Shown: positions 45,101-57,775 of the stretch, piece by piece | Numbering within the stretch: position 1 is the first letter of the stretch | How the letters are laid out: every line of letters starts with the position of its first letter | NCBI GenBank assembly: GCA_017163975.1 | Contig: JAFFSR010000307.1 | Span: 2,863,001 to 2,927,000 of the forward strand | Direction of reading: 5' to 3' | DNA from: Anastatus disparis | Taxonomy: Eukaryota > Arthropoda > Insecta > Hymenoptera > Eupelmidae | DNA length: 64,000 bases | Notes under the pieces: generated by a model | What the model was told of the DNA's origin: nothing | What the model saw: only the letters and a program-made list of their open reading frames with translations | Database searches by the model: none | Position numbers and translations under genes: made by a program

Positions 45101-45648
45101 TTGGGTTTGGAAATTTGCTTGTCAGCGCCACTGCGTGGCCCTTTGGTAAGCTGTGAGAGAAGGATTATATTGCGTACCCTATTTATCTTGTGTATTTGTA
45201 AAATTTTTTTATGAAGTAAATAAATAAAAATGTAATTATTTGATTATGTTAAATATAACTTTATGACATATCGTTTTAAGGTAAATATATGTCCAGTGCA
45301 TAATTTATTCGAAATGATTCACAAAAGATGATTGTTTTGGTGTTCATTTTTCGATAGGTTATAGCTTCAGATACTGTTTTAGAATGGTTAAAAATGTAAA
45401 ATTTTTATAAACTTGACTGTTTCATTTATGTACACTATAACATGCGCGATTTTTTCTACAAAAATTCTCCATGTTTCCTTTTTCTTATGCAAACTAATTT
45501 TTTTATCTTTTTTTATACTATTTAATTAAAAAATTACAAAATACTACAATTTTCGTATGCAACCAATGTAATTCTCGAGCAGTATCCTTCTCTCACAGCT
45601 TATCAATTGGCCACGCGATGGCGCTGACAAGCAAATTTCCAAATCCAA
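45101..45648. mobile_element. TA-flanked MITE with long inverted ends
   Basis: Ends TTGGGTTTGGAAATTTGC with arms of about 65 bp including AAGCTGTGAGAGAAGGAT, flanked by TA. The first five bases match the TA elements at 3738 and 12578. Confidence 0.7.
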
Positions 45649-47099
45649 TACTACTATCGCAAAAATCGAATAATCTGACATAGATATCGCTTGCTTTACA
45701 ATTTAATTATCTTCGAATTTTAGTTTCCATATATATGAACCTGGAAGACCTCCAAGCACTTGCAAGATTCAGAAAAGAGAAAAATTAACGACGCCACAAA
45801 GTGGTTACATTATTAAACCATCATATTCATTAGAATTTGTCGATATAAATAAACAATTTATTTAGATTCAAAAATTTTTCATAGCTCTGCGTTTTCTACA
45901 CTATTTAGCGGGAGCTAAGTACAACTTTTTTGAACTGTGTGAAAAAGTATTACCGTAAGAAATCTCACACTTTATTATACTGTTCCAAAAAGTAATCATA
46001 TCGAAATCACGCGTCATAATCATTCTTTGTACATTTATTAATACGTAGAAATATCTTTTCACCCATAATAATACGTAGAAAATAAACCAAAAAATATAAA
46101 TACTTCAATAAAGAATTAAAAGCATGAAGAAAACGAAAACTATAGTTTATAAATTCTTACTGTGCCGTGAGTTGTCGAAATACCTCTGTGAGCGCGCATG
46201 CGTGTACAGTGTATACAGCCTAACAATGAGAAAGAGAGAGATGCATATATGAACATTAAACTAAGATGCTTCGCTTTGTCTGACTCATGTATACATGAAT
46301 CTGAATAATCGGCAAGATTTTGTTGTCATATTGTATTTAATTATTAATAAAATATCAGTGACATTTCACATTCTAAGAATGCTTTTGAAATCGTTTTTAC
46401 TTTTCTTATTTGTTTGCGAAGGGTTTAGTTTTGATAATGTATATAATTTTCACTTTTTTCGAATTATCATTCGTGGAGTGCATAGTTTTGTTGATATATA
46501 GCGTTCGTTTTTATTTATGAATTATCATTCGTGGAGCGTATAGATTTCGTTGAAATTGATTTTCTATAGTGTAGACTATGTGTGGCGGATTTATCTCACA
46601 TGTGCTATAAAATAATATACGATACGTGTGCTCGAAGTGGTCCTCTTACACGACGTGCTTAGCACCCTCGCTGCGCTTGGGTTGTACTGTACTACTGCAA
46701 AACTGTACTATTTTATCGAAGCCGTCAATCCTAAAAGTCCTGGGTTCGATTCTAACACAGAAAATTTTTTTTTTTTTAAATTAATTTAAAAATATTATCT
46801 TAAATTTTTTATTAATTGAAATAATTTTAATCTGTATTTTAATATCGTTCATTATTAGAAAATAGTTGCTTTCAAAATAACATTAAATTATTACTATGAA
46901 AAAATAAAAATTTCTCGGTAGGATCAATCAATATAAAATACCAGATGATATAATTATTTAATTTAAATTATTAACTAAATAATTAATCACAATTGACTAG
47001 ATATTTATTAACATTTATTAACAAATTGTTTTTTAAAAATGAATTTGTTTTAAATAAATGATTTTGTTGACACAACAAAATTATTATTTTGATTAAATA
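45649..47099. other. intergenic stretch; one B-box relic, no gene
   Basis: Holds a GC-richer patch (46150-46700) with an NRF-1-like GCGCATGCGTG at 46194, a tRNA-like box near 46743 and otherwise AT-rich DNA. The frame at 46295-46501 is Phe/Leu-rich with no recognisable domain. Confidence 0.4.
46690..46778 (+). other. tRNA B box followed by T run
   Basis: GGTTCGATTCT (46743-46753) matches box B; a 14-base T run follows. No convincing box A. Confidence 0.3.
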
Positions 47100-47830
47100 A
47101 AAGTCATTTGAATTTAAAAAATAAAAATTTGAGTAAATAATTTTATTTCAATCAAATAGTTTGTTTGATTTAATAAACATTTATTCAAATTAAAATTTTT
47201 TTCAGTGTAATTTCTTTAATTTAATAAAATTCCTTGTTTTAATCAAATAGTCGATTTATTTGATTTAAATAATTGATTTAATAGTTGTTTTGCAGTCACT
47301 ATCAAATCGATTTTGTTAAATTAAATAATGATTTAATCGGTTTAATAAAATCATTTTATTTAATTAAAAAAATTTGAAATAGTTTGAATAAATCATTTAT
47401 TCAAAAAATTAAAATATTTTTTAATATGAATGAAATATTTTTTCATTTTGAATAAATATTTTTTTGATCTTAACAATTTTATGATTCATAATTAATTTAA
47501 TCAACTTAAATAATAAAATTTTTGATTCGAATAAATGAGTTTTTCTATTTGACTAAATATTGATTAACAAATAAATTATAATTTTAAAAAAATGAAGTTA
47601 TTTGCTTTAAATAAATGATTTTGTTGACATGACAAATTTGTTATTTAGATCAAATAAATATTATTTGAATTGAAAAAATGAGAAACTGAATAAACGGTTT
47701 TCTTATTTTGACTGAATAATTTATTTAATTTACCACAAATTTATTTGAATCGAATAAACACTTATTCAATTCAAATAAATAGAAATTAAATAAATATATT
47801 TATTTAAACCAAATAAATTTTGTTTTCAGT
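47100..47830. repeat. AT-rich repetitive block
   Basis: Variants of 'aataaatgattttgttgacac' and 'ttatttgaatt' repeat every 40-60 bases, including a near-duplicate pair near 47045 and 47605. No gene. Confidence 0.5.
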
Positions 47831-48070
47831 GTACTCTCTAGGGGGATCTTCTAAGTTCATCCTGCAAAATTCTAGTAAAAGTTGAGAATAAATCCTTTTG
47901 ATTCAAAGAAAACGTGTTCAAAAAGCTCAACCCATTCAAAATTTATAAAGAAATAAAAATTGTTATCCAGATTGTTATAAAAACTAGCATAAAATTAAAC
48001 TTAAATTTCCATAAAATTATTGTGCCGATTTATTTTATGTTTTTCACTTTGCTATAACTTGTGAATGGGT

Positions 48071-49660
48071 TCCCTGTTGAAAATAATGACGTCTTTCTAG
48101 TACGTCTTTGAAAGACGTCTTTGAAGATGTCTTTGAAGACGTCTTTGGTCGTGTCTTAGATTGGAACAAAATAAGACGTCATTTTTTTAATGTTCAGGAA
48201 ATATAGTAACTAAATTACGTCTTTTTTATAAGTAAAATAATTTCAAAGACGTATTTTTCCAATAAATACTCATAGTAAAAGACATAAATTTTCAAAAAAA
48301 AATTATTTTTTTAAAATGAATGACGTTTTCCCTGTTGAAAATAATGACGTCTTTGGTTATGCCTTAGATTGGAACAAAAAAGACGTCATTTTTCCAATGT
48401 TCAGAAAAGTTATTTAACAAATGACGTCTTTTTATTATTTAAAAAACGTATTTTTTTTATAAAAATGACGTCTTTTCTTATGAATTTTTATGAAAAAAAT
48501 ACGTCTTTAAAATTATAAAAAGATGTCATTTGTTAAATAGCTTTTCTAAACATTGAAAAAATGACGTCTTTTTGTTCCAATCTAAGACACAACCGAAGAC
48601 GTCTTCAAAGACGTCATTTTCTCAAAATTTAGGAATAAATAACGTCTATTTTCATGAAATTATGTCATTGAAAAATGACTTTATATGATAATCCATTTAA
48701 ATTTTCCATTTAAAGGAAAAAACAAAAACGAGGTAAATCTCGTAGTTTCAACTCTTCGAAAAACAAAGAGCATTTGCGATTGAACTGAGAGCGTTCTGGC
48801 CTTATATATCTGCGTCTTTAAAATTTGTATGAGGGATTGCAAAACTTGAAAATCCCCACCTGGTAGGTTAAAATTAAATTGACGCAATCAAACATCAATT
48901 CGACTGTAAGTCACTAGGTGGCGTTTTTTTAAGTTTTCTGATCTTTGATCCACATTTCGAAGATACAGATATATAAGGTCAGAATGATCTCAGCTTAAGG
49001 CGACCTCGGAACTTAGGTTAGGTTTCATTTCTTAGTTTACAAATTATACTTTTAATACATGAAATTTTTCAGATTTTTTAATTTTCCACCATTCTTTGAT
49101 ACCCATAGAATGTTGGAAACTTTATAAATCCAAAAAATTTTACAAAATAAAAGTTTAATTTGTAAAACTACGAAATAAAAATTTAGCCTAACCTCCGTAC
49201 TCGCCTTAATCGCAAATGCTCTTCGTTTTTCGAAGAGTTGAAACTACGAGGTTTACTTCGTTTTTGTTTTTTCCTTTAAATAGAAAATAATTATCATCTA
49301 AAGTCATTTTTCAATGACATAATTCATGAAAAATGACGTTTTTTTTCTAAATTTAGAGAAAATGACGTCTTTGAAAGACTTCTTTGATGACATCTTTGGT
49401 CGTGTCTTAAAGTGGAACAAAAAAGACGTCATTTTTCCAATGTTTAGAAAACCCTATTGAAAATAATGACGTCTTTCTAAGACGTCTTTGAAGACGTCTT
49501 TAGTCGTATCTTAGATTGGAACAAAAAAGACATCATTTTTCCAATGTTTAAAAAAGCTATTTAACAAATGACATCTTCTTATAATTTCAAAGACGTATTT
49601 TTTTAATGAAAATTCGTAAAAAAGACGTCATTTTTATAAAAATAGTATATTACGAGTCAA
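48071..49660. mobile_element. family G hairpins (GACGTC-rich, CCCTGTTGAAAA ends)
   Basis: Starts CCCTGTTGAAAATAATGACG at 48071 and 48331 and a variant near 49447; AAAGACGTC words repeat in both orientations and form hairpins (for example 48331-48625). Matching right ends lie near 51895 and 56158. Confidence 0.55.
48995..49209. mobile_element. TTAA hairpin MITE, family J
   Basis: 215 bp, TTAAGGCGACCTCGGA and inverted TTAAGGCGAGTACGGA, sitting in the loop of a family G hairpin; reverse orientation relative to 5279-5492. Confidence 0.75.
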
Positions 49661-49977
49661 GGCCGCAAAACGTATTCTTGGCGAGTGCATGCTGAGGGGC
49701 CGAGCGTAGCGAGGCCACTCCAGCTGCACGAGCAAGAATTATACGTTTATGGCCGTGACTGCATATACTATTTTTTTGCCCGAATGCCAAAGGCCGCTAA
49801 GCGGAAGCTGGGGCGGAGCCCCCCCTCGCCCGCCTATAAAAAATAATTAATAATTCTTAAAATTTAAAAGAATTCAATGAAAAAATTCAATTATAAACAA
49901 TAAATAACTAATAATTCTTAAAATACAATAAAAAAATACAATGAAAAAAATTCGATTATAAAAGCCACTAATAATTG
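49661..49977. repeat. GC-rich module followed by short AT repeats
   Basis: 49665-49840 is GC-richer (gaggggccgagcgtagcgag). 49840-49977 repeats 'actaataattcttaaaata'-type words that recur at 51230-51440. Confidence 0.4.
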
Positions 49978-49987
49978 TTAAGAACAT

Positions 49988-50360
49988 CCCTGGTGAAAAA
50001 AATCAGGTGACAAATCACTTGGTTTCTCAGGTGATTTATCATGCCAAAACATCATGTAACGATATTTTTGGTTTTTACACGTTCCAAACAATACTTAGTC
50101 AATTTAAAACAATTTTTGAAAATTTTTGAAATTTTTGAATTTAGAAATTTTTTTGTAAAATTAGTCAAAATTTTTTCTAATACCAAATTATCTAAAAAAT
50201 TTTCTAAGTTCGAAATTTTCAAAAATTTTCAAAAACTATTTTGAATTAACTAAGCATGGTTTGAAACGTGTAAAAACCAAAAAAATCGTTACATGATGTT
50301 TTGGCATGATAAATCACCTGATAAATCAGGTGATTTATCACCTGATTTTTTTTAATAGGG
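49988..50360. mobile_element. palindromic MITE with CCCTGGTGAAAAAAATCAGG ends
   Basis: Inserted in the family D terminus; AT on both sides (49986-49987, 50361-50362) is a 2-bp duplication when compared with intact family D ends. Confidence 0.7.
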
Positions 50361-50422
50361 ATGACGAAGCTGCCCGCCTTCTTATAATATTTCTAATTCT
50401 AACTTATGAATAAACAATGCGT

Positions 50423-50809
50423 TTAAGAGGAGGCCGTATAGCTCTGTCCTTGTCTAATCTAAATTTTCGTTATTATTAATAAATTAGATATTTTTATACA
50501 AAAGTAAGGACATAGCCCAATAGATTTAAGGACGAACAAACGATCCTATTCTATGAAAAAATATAAAATTTTCATTATTTTTCGAGTGAGGTCTGAAACG
50601 GAAAAACAGTTATCAAGTTCAATTATTTTTCCGTTTCAGACCTCACTCGAAAAATAATGAAAATTTTATATTTTTTCATAGGATAGGATCGTTTGCTTGT
50701 CCTTAAATCTATTGGGCTATGCCCGTACTTTCGTATAAAAATATCTAATTTATTAATAATAACGAAAATTTAAATTAGACAAGGACAGAGCTATACGGCC
50801 GCCTCTTAA
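50423..50809. mobile_element. TTAA hairpin MITE, family B variant
   Basis: 387 bp, ends TTAAGAGGAGGCCGTA, almost perfect palindrome around a 'tttttccgtttcagacc' arm. Confidence 0.8.
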
Positions 50810-51226
50810 TCGAGTTTTTTTGTTATAAAGAAAAAATTTGTAAGATCAAACTAATGCGGACAACTCAAGAAATCCACCAAAATATTATGCATACAAAGTT
50901 ATAATAAAAACTACCGTATTTTGAGATTAGGTTTGTCGAGTTTGATAACTAATTTCCAATCCAAGCTCATAAAAAAATAACAAGTCTAAATGATTTTTTA
51001 CTTTAACAAAATTTTTTGTATTAAGGGGATGTAAAACGGACACTACACCTGTACTCGTGAATTTGGCCTATCTTTTAATTTTACTGCAAAACTTGAGGAA
51101 AAGAAATGCTTTAGCTTGTAGCATTTATCATGAAGATTATTCAGTTAAATTTTCAAATAAATTCATTCAGAATTTAAAAAGATATTGATAAAATAAAAAA
51201 AGCAAAACTCGATTGCTACAATATAA

Positions 51227-51936
51227 AAAATATAAAATAAAGCTAAACTATAAAAATTATAATTCAAAAATATTATTTAAAAAAAGAAAAAAAGTTTTAA
51301 AAAAAATGGAATACAAAAAATTCGATTATAAAAACAACTAATAATTGTTAAAATATAACATTAAAATTAAACAAAAATACAATTAAATATAAAACAAAGC
51401 TAAACTATAAAAATTATAACTAAAAAATATTATTCAAAAAAGAAAAAAAAAGTCTCAACACGCGAAACTTGTAACTATTTCTTTCTCTCGCTCTCTCCTT
51501 TTTTTTCATAATATACATATATTGAGTCTACGTTATTAGTTAACGCATAGCCAGTATAGTATATGTAAGAAAAGGATAGCGATATTAAGGAAAGCGAGCA
51601 GTTCATTCAGTTCAATTCCAAGAATCAGTGATATCGAGAACGTTTTTCTGCGAACTTTTATTAAAATAATATATTGAATATACACATTTTTATTTTGCTG
51701 CCTAGGACAAGAATACACTATTTTTTGCTCCGTATACAGGACACAAAAATTTATTTTGCGGCCTGAGGACAAAAAAAAATACGTTTTTGAAATAATAAAA
51801 AGACGTCATTTGTTTAATAACTTTTCTATACATTGGAAAAATGACGTCTTTTTTTTGTTTTAATCTAAGACACGACCACAGACGTCATTATTTTTAACAG
51901 GAAAGACGTAATTTAAATTTAAGTCTTTTACTATGA
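51227..51936. other. AT-rich repeats and family G fragment
   Basis: Short AT repeats to 51440, unclassified sequence, then family G GACGTC words (51775-51936). No gene. Confidence 0.4.
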
Positions 51937-54643
51937 TAGCCCAGTAGAATTAGCGAAAAAAGAGCTAAAATTTAATGTAATTAGAAACAGGTGCAGACCA
52001 CCAAAAGTGGCTTTGTTGGATAATTAGAAATGAGACTCTGGAATTACCCTAAAAATTTGAGCCGTCAGGAATTAGTAAACAATGATTTAAGGTGCCAAAT
52101 TCGTAAAAATCACTGTTTTTTTGAGGTAGCTTGAAATCGTTTGCGATTTAGTATATGAAAATTATACTATTTGTAGGTATTGCAAAGACGATTAATTTGA
52201 GACGTCATTGATGGAAATCGGTTTATAAATTTTATAAATAATGATAAACAAAAATCGAAAATCGCGAAATTTTAAAATATTTGTGATTTGATAAAAAAAG
52301 GATGTACATGTTTGTAATTCAACAAAAATGTGCCTCTTATCCTTAAGTTACCATAAAAATTTCATCAAAAAATAATAAATATTTTAGGAGATATTCTATT
52401 TGTTTATTAAAAAGAGGTCAAATGTACATTAAAAAATTCACCCAAAAACGTCATCATAGAGACTTTACGATAATCATATAAAATTTAAATATTAACATAA
52501 ATTTTATGAATTTGATGTGAAATCGCGTCCATTTTATTATTTTCAACCTGAATATGGCAAAAAAAAAGTAAATTTTTTTCTTAATGGTTTTTTAAATATT
52601 TTTACAACTATTGAAAATATCAATATAGGGATTTGATATTCTTATTACTGGCAATTTTACGCAAATTTAAAAAAAAAAAATAATGCTCTAGTTCAATTAG
52701 AAGCCGAGATAATTTTTTTTTTTTTTTAATTTGCCAATTGTTTATTTATAAATATTAAGAACTGAAATTCTTATCACAGCTAGAATAATACTTGAAGTTT
52801 ATGATTCCATTATATCGGAGATGAAATAAACATTTTCCAATGTAAAAATTAATATTTGAGTAATCAAGATTGCTACTAGTTAAACAGAGTAATTTTTCCT
52901 GCCTTGCAAGAAAATTGATCTGGCGAGTTATAACTCATGTTCCGATTAAAAATTCCTTATATCTCCGTTAATTACGGACCAATTTTGACGTTTTTTTTTA
53001 AAGTCGTTTTTAAAAAATTATTTATTTAACAATAATTATTGCAAAAAAAAAATTGTTCAAACATATTTTTTTAAATATTAATTTTAGCAAAAAGCTTTAG
53101 GAATAAAGTTTTTTCGTCTTAAAAAAATAAACAATATTTCATTTCAGTGTTTTCATGATAAAATCAATATTAAGTCTGGTAATTTGGAAAAAAAATTGAA
53201 AAAAATTTTTGGTTTGGAATTTCAACGTAAATTTATACTTTATCATGAAAAATTCCTTATATCTCCGTTAATTACGGGCCAATTTTGACTATTTTTTTTT
53301 AAATCGGGGTAGCGCGTGAAAATAATAACAACTGTTGTATTTGTTTTAAAAAAATTATTTATTTAACAATAATTATTGCAAAAAAAAATTGTTTAAGCAT
53401 ATTTTTTCAAATATTAATTTTAGCAAAAAGCTTTAAGAATAAAGTTTGTTCGTCTTAAAAAAATAAACAATATTTCATTTTAGTGTTTTCATGATAAAAT
53501 CAATATTAAGTCTGTTAATTTGGAAAAAATTTTTTCCAATTTGTTTTCCAAATTACCAGACTTAATATTGATTTTATCATGAAAACACTAAAATGAAATA
53601 TTGTTTATTTTTTTAAGACGTACAAACTTTATTTTTAAAGCTTTTTGCTAAAATTAATATTTAAAATAATATGTTTAAACAATTTTTTTTTGCAATAATT
53701 ATTGTTAAATAAATAATTTTTCAAAAACAAATACAACAGTTGTTATTATTTTCACGCGCTACCCCGATTTAAAAAAAAACGTCAAAATTGGTCCGTAATT
53801 AACGGAGATATAAGGAATTTTTAATCAGGACATGAGTTATAACTCGCCAGATCAATTTTCTTGCAAGGCAGGAAAAATTACTCTGTTTATCTAGTAGCAA
53901 TCTTGATTACTTAAATATTAATTTTTACATTGCAAAATGTTTATTTCATCTCCGATATAATGGAATCATAAACTTCAAGTATTATTCTAGCTGTGATAAG
54001 AATTTCAGTTCTTAATATTTATAAATAAACAATTGGCAAATTAAAAAAAAAAAAAAATTATCTCGGCTTCTAATTGAACTAGAGCATTATTTTTTTTTTT
54101 TAATTTGCGTAAAATTGCCAGTAATAAGAATATCAAATCCCTATATTGATATTTTCATTAGTTGTAAAAATATTTAAAAAACCATTAAGAAAAAAATTTA
54201 CTTTTTTTTTGCCATATTCAGGTTGAAAATAATAAAATGGACGCGATTTCACATCAAATTCATAAAATTTACGTTAATATCTAAATTTTATATGATTATC
54301 GTAAAGTCTCTACGATGACTATTTTGGGTGAATTTTTTAATGTACATTTGACCTCTTTTTAATAAACAAATAGAATATCTCCTAAAATAATTATTATTTT
54401 TTGATGAAATTTTTATGGTAACTTAAGGATAATAAGAGGCACATTTTTGTTGAATTACAAACATGTACATCCTTTTTTTATCAAATGACAAATATTTTAA
54501 AATTTCGTGATTTTCGATTTTCGTTTATCATTATTTATAAAATTTATGAACCGATTTCCATCAATGACGTTTCAAATTAATCGTCTTTGAAATATTTACA
54601 AATAGTATAATTTTCATATACTAAATCACAAACAATTTCAAGC

Positions 54644-55156
54644 GGGTGGGGTTAGATTTTTCGAAAGACCGATATTTTTTTGTGCTTAACGTAGAATCTC
54701 AAAATTTAGAATGATGCTATTGATAACATTCATTTAAATTATTTATAAATTTCATTTTCAATTCATGGCTGCAATCGAAATTTATTTATTCGAATAAATT
54801 ATAATTGATATTTAGAATCGTAACACGTACATAGAGCACTATATAATTATAAAATATTTCGAAATTTCTAATAAAATCTTTTGACAAGTATTGAAAGAAT
54901 ATACAAAAATATACTTTCGAAAACTCTATTAGAAATTTCGAAATATTTAATCATAATATGGTGTTCTGTATACTTGTTACTATTCTAAATATCAATTATA
55001 ATTTATTCGAATGAATAAATTTCGATTGCAGCCATGAATTGAAAACGAGATTTCTAAATAATTTAAATGAATGTTATCAATAGCATCATTCTAAATTTTG
55101 AGATTCTACGTTAAGCACAAAAAAATATCGGTCTTTCGAAAAATCGAACCCCACCC
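54644..55156. mobile_element. nested hairpin with GGGTGGGGTT ends
   Basis: A 513-bp inverted repeat present only in the right arm; the left arm of the 4-kb palindrome gives the empty site. Flanks TTTCAAGC / TTTAATGC suggest a degenerate 8-bp duplication. Confidence 0.6.
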
Positions 55157-55201
55157 TTTAATGCTACTTAAAAAAACAGTGATTTTTACGAATTTTGCAC
55201 C

Positions 55202-55546
55202 TTAAGAAGGGGCCGAACTATCTGTCTTTGTCTAATAGCGTTTTTCATCATTTATGTAAACACTATCCGGTATAACAAGAAAAAAATAGCTAATCTAATC
55301 TAATAAAAATTAGCAATCTAGAATATAACCTATCTTTTTTTGGTAGGTCTCTAATTAGTCAAAAACTATGCGGTAAAAATAATTCAAAAACTACGCAGTA
55401 AAAAAATTTGGTTGTTATTACAAAATTTACTTATTATACTAATATCTATCGGGGGCTGCTATTTTTTTCTTGTTATACCGGATAGTGTTTACATAAATGA
55501 TGAAAAACGCTATTAGACAAAGACAGATAGTTCGGCCCCTTCTTAA
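55202..55546. mobile_element. TTAA hairpin MITE, family E
   Basis: 345 bp, ends TTAAGAAGGGGCCGAA, near-perfect palindrome. Its right TTAA is the left TTAA of the next element. Confidence 0.8.
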
Positions 55547-55842
55547 GAGCAGGCCAGATTCGCTGTCCTTGTCTAATTGGCATTTTTGTTATTTACTCAA
55601 GTATTAATCGGTGTATCTGCAAATTGAAGGTTAAGCGCAATAGATATTATTATTACAAATATTTGTGCACAAGAAAAAAAAAATCGGTAGATTTTTTTTT
55701 TCTTGTGCATAGATATTCATAATAATAATATCTATTGCGATCAACCTTTATTTTGAAGATACACCGTTTAATACTTGAGTAAATAACAAACAACTCAATT
55801 GTTACTCGGTCGGTATCAGGTTCTACTCCGGCCTGCCGTTAA
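55543..55842 (+). mobile_element. TTAA MITE, family A, internally deleted
   Basis: 300 bp versus 390 in full copies; the hairpin arms with gagaaaagtaagg are missing. Shares a TTAA with family E. Confidence 0.8.
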
Positions 55843-56198
55843 ATCATTGTTTACTAATTCCTGACGGCTCAAATTTTTAGGGTAATTCCAGAGTCTCATT
55901 TCTTCTCATCCAACAAAGCCATTTTTGGTGGTCTGCACCTGTTTCTAATTACATTATGCATTTCGACTAATTCTACTGGACTATGAGTATTTATTGTAAA
56001 AATACGTCTTTGAAATTATTTTACTTATAAAAACGATGTAATTTGGTTACTTTATTTCCTGAACATTAAAAAAATGACGTCTTATTTTGTTTCAATCTAA
56101 GACACGATCATAGACGTCTTTAAAAGACGTACTGGAAAGACGTCATTATTTTTAACAGGGTTGAGCTTTTTGAACACATTTTTTGTTAATCAAAAGTA

Positions 56199-56636
56199 TT
56201 TAAGAGGCGGTCGGAACCAAATCGGTGACTTTGTTCGGTGCTTGTAATAAATGCTTATAATAATTTATTCATTTATTAATATGGTAAAAATATAGTCATT
56301 TCCTCTAGTCATGTATATAAAGAATAATTTAAAATAGTTAAAGCCACAAAAATATACAAAATATTGTTATAAAGCGAAAAATGCCACCTAACAATCGACA
56401 CGACAGTTTTTTGCATGCGGTATATGTCAAGTCAGTTTGATATTTGTAATAAATGCTTATAATAATTTATTTACTTATTCATATGGTAAAAATACAGTCA
56501 TTTCCTCTAGTCATGTATATAAAGAATAATTTGAAATGGTTTAAGCCATAAAAATATACAAAATATTATCGTAAAGCGAAAAATGCTGACTTGATATATA
56601 CCGCAAGTCACCGATTTGGTTCCGACCGCCTCTTAA
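56199..56636. mobile_element. TTAA hairpin MITE, family C
   Basis: 438 bp, ends TTAAGAGGCGGTCGGA, inserted in the right outer arm of the composite nest. Confidence 0.85.
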
Positions 56637-57398
56637 TCTCAACTTTTACTAGAATTTTGCAGAATGAACTTGGAAGCTCCCATTGGGAATAATATTCAAT
56701 ATTATAAACAATGATTTTTCAAAGAAATTGAACAAAATAGTTCATAATGTTGAAATAATCGAGCGTTAAACTAAATGTTTACGGCTTTTTTCATGATTTT
56801 GAGTATAAAAATATATCCATAAGTTACAGTAAGATTAGTGACCCAAACGAGCGTTACTCTCCTAGTTAGTGAATTTTGAATCAATTAATGGTAACAAGTA
56901 ACGAAGGATTTAATTTTAGAGTTGAAAAAATTATAAGAAGATGTAAAATGGATACTTAACCTGTACTCAAAAATATTGAACATATTTTTATTGCATTGCA
57001 ACATTTTAAGAAAAGAAATGCATTAGCTTATAGTATGTACCATGAAAATTATTCAGTCAAATTTTCAAATGAATTCATATATTAGTTTTTTAGAATTTTA
57101 GTTTTTTCGTACAAAATCTAAAAATTTTAATACATAATATTAGAACCCTAAATTATGAAAAATTAATAAATGAATTTATTTAAAAATTTAACTGAATAAT
57201 CTTCATGGTGAGTTCACTTTGTGACTTCACAGAGAGTAGACGTGTTTACAGTGGCTCCTTTCGCTAAGTAAACAACGCATTCTTATACTAAGAGCGTTAC
57301 ACAGAACTTCGGCCCCTCTTCCTCGAACGCGAGTATATAGGGATTAATAACCTAAGCAAATTGTTGAATGATCCCATAACTGTATCATTCAGCTAATC
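56637..57398. other. AT-rich stretch, then possible LINE 5' UTR
   Basis: 56937-57210 resembles the segment at 51023-51170 and folds back on itself. 57210-57398 is GC-richer and directly precedes the LINE ORF1 start. Confidence 0.35.
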
Positions 57399-57775
57399 AT
57401 GAATACAGTTAAAAATGATAGTAATTAAAATAATAATGGTTTGAATAAAGAAAATAAAAGCAGTGATAGTGTAAATAATTCTGATAGTTCCAACAATGTC
57501 AATCAAGGTAGTTACTCAAGAACCATACAACGTAATATGTTTTCAAAAAATGACCAAGGACTGTTATTAGATTGCATTGAAGGTTCGACTATACTGCAGC
57601 CGTTGGTAACATTATTCAGCCACAGAATGTTATTTACTTATCCCCAATTTCCAATAACCGTATGAGAATGTATTTGTCTAGTAAGGAAGTCGTTGATGAA
57701 GTTACTGACAAACACAAGTATTTAACAATAGGTGAATGTACAGTCCCTATAAGACCTTTGGTATTTAAGGGTATG
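57399..57775 (+). pseudogene. LINE ORF1 (gag), N-terminal part, broken
   Basis: From ATG 57399 with a stop at 57426-57428, then an Asn/Ser-rich leader (NSDSSNNVNQGSYS). Near 57600 the frame shifts by one and continues as IIQPQNVIYLSPISNNRM, VYLSS-like YLSSKEVVDE and LTIGECTVPIRPL, the N-terminal gag module of insect Jockey/I-type non-LTR elements. The homologous continuation is absent here and a gag end reappears at 62420, so the element is split. Confidence 0.55.

Larger units (their letters stand above)
49978..51226 (-). mobile_element. TTAA MITE, family D, copy 4, with two nested MITEs
   Basis: Starts TTAAGAACAT, interrupted at 49988-50360, resumes GACGAAGCTG, interrupted again at 50423-50809 by a family B copy, carries a further segment near 51023-51170, and loses its right end near 51226. 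Confidence 0.7.
51937..55980. mobile_element. 4-kb palindromic element inserted in family G
   Basis: Arms 51937-53520 and 53530-55980 (the right one with three nested insertions) are inverted copies, ends CCCAGTAGAATTAG / TCCAGTAGAATTAG. CTATGA flanks both sides, and the uninterrupted family G copy near 48240-48290 reads 'actatgagta' or its complement, giving an empty site. The left arm has an extra tandem duplication of about 280 bp (52963-53246 versus 53247-53525). No open frame. Confidence 0.65.
47831..56700. repeat. composite inverted-repeat nest
   Basis: The outer arms 47840-47930 and 56155-56690 are inverted copies (motif ctagtaaaagttgag), the right one split by a family C MITE. Inside lie family G hairpins, a 4-kb palindrome and several TTAA MITEs. 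Confidence 0.65.
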
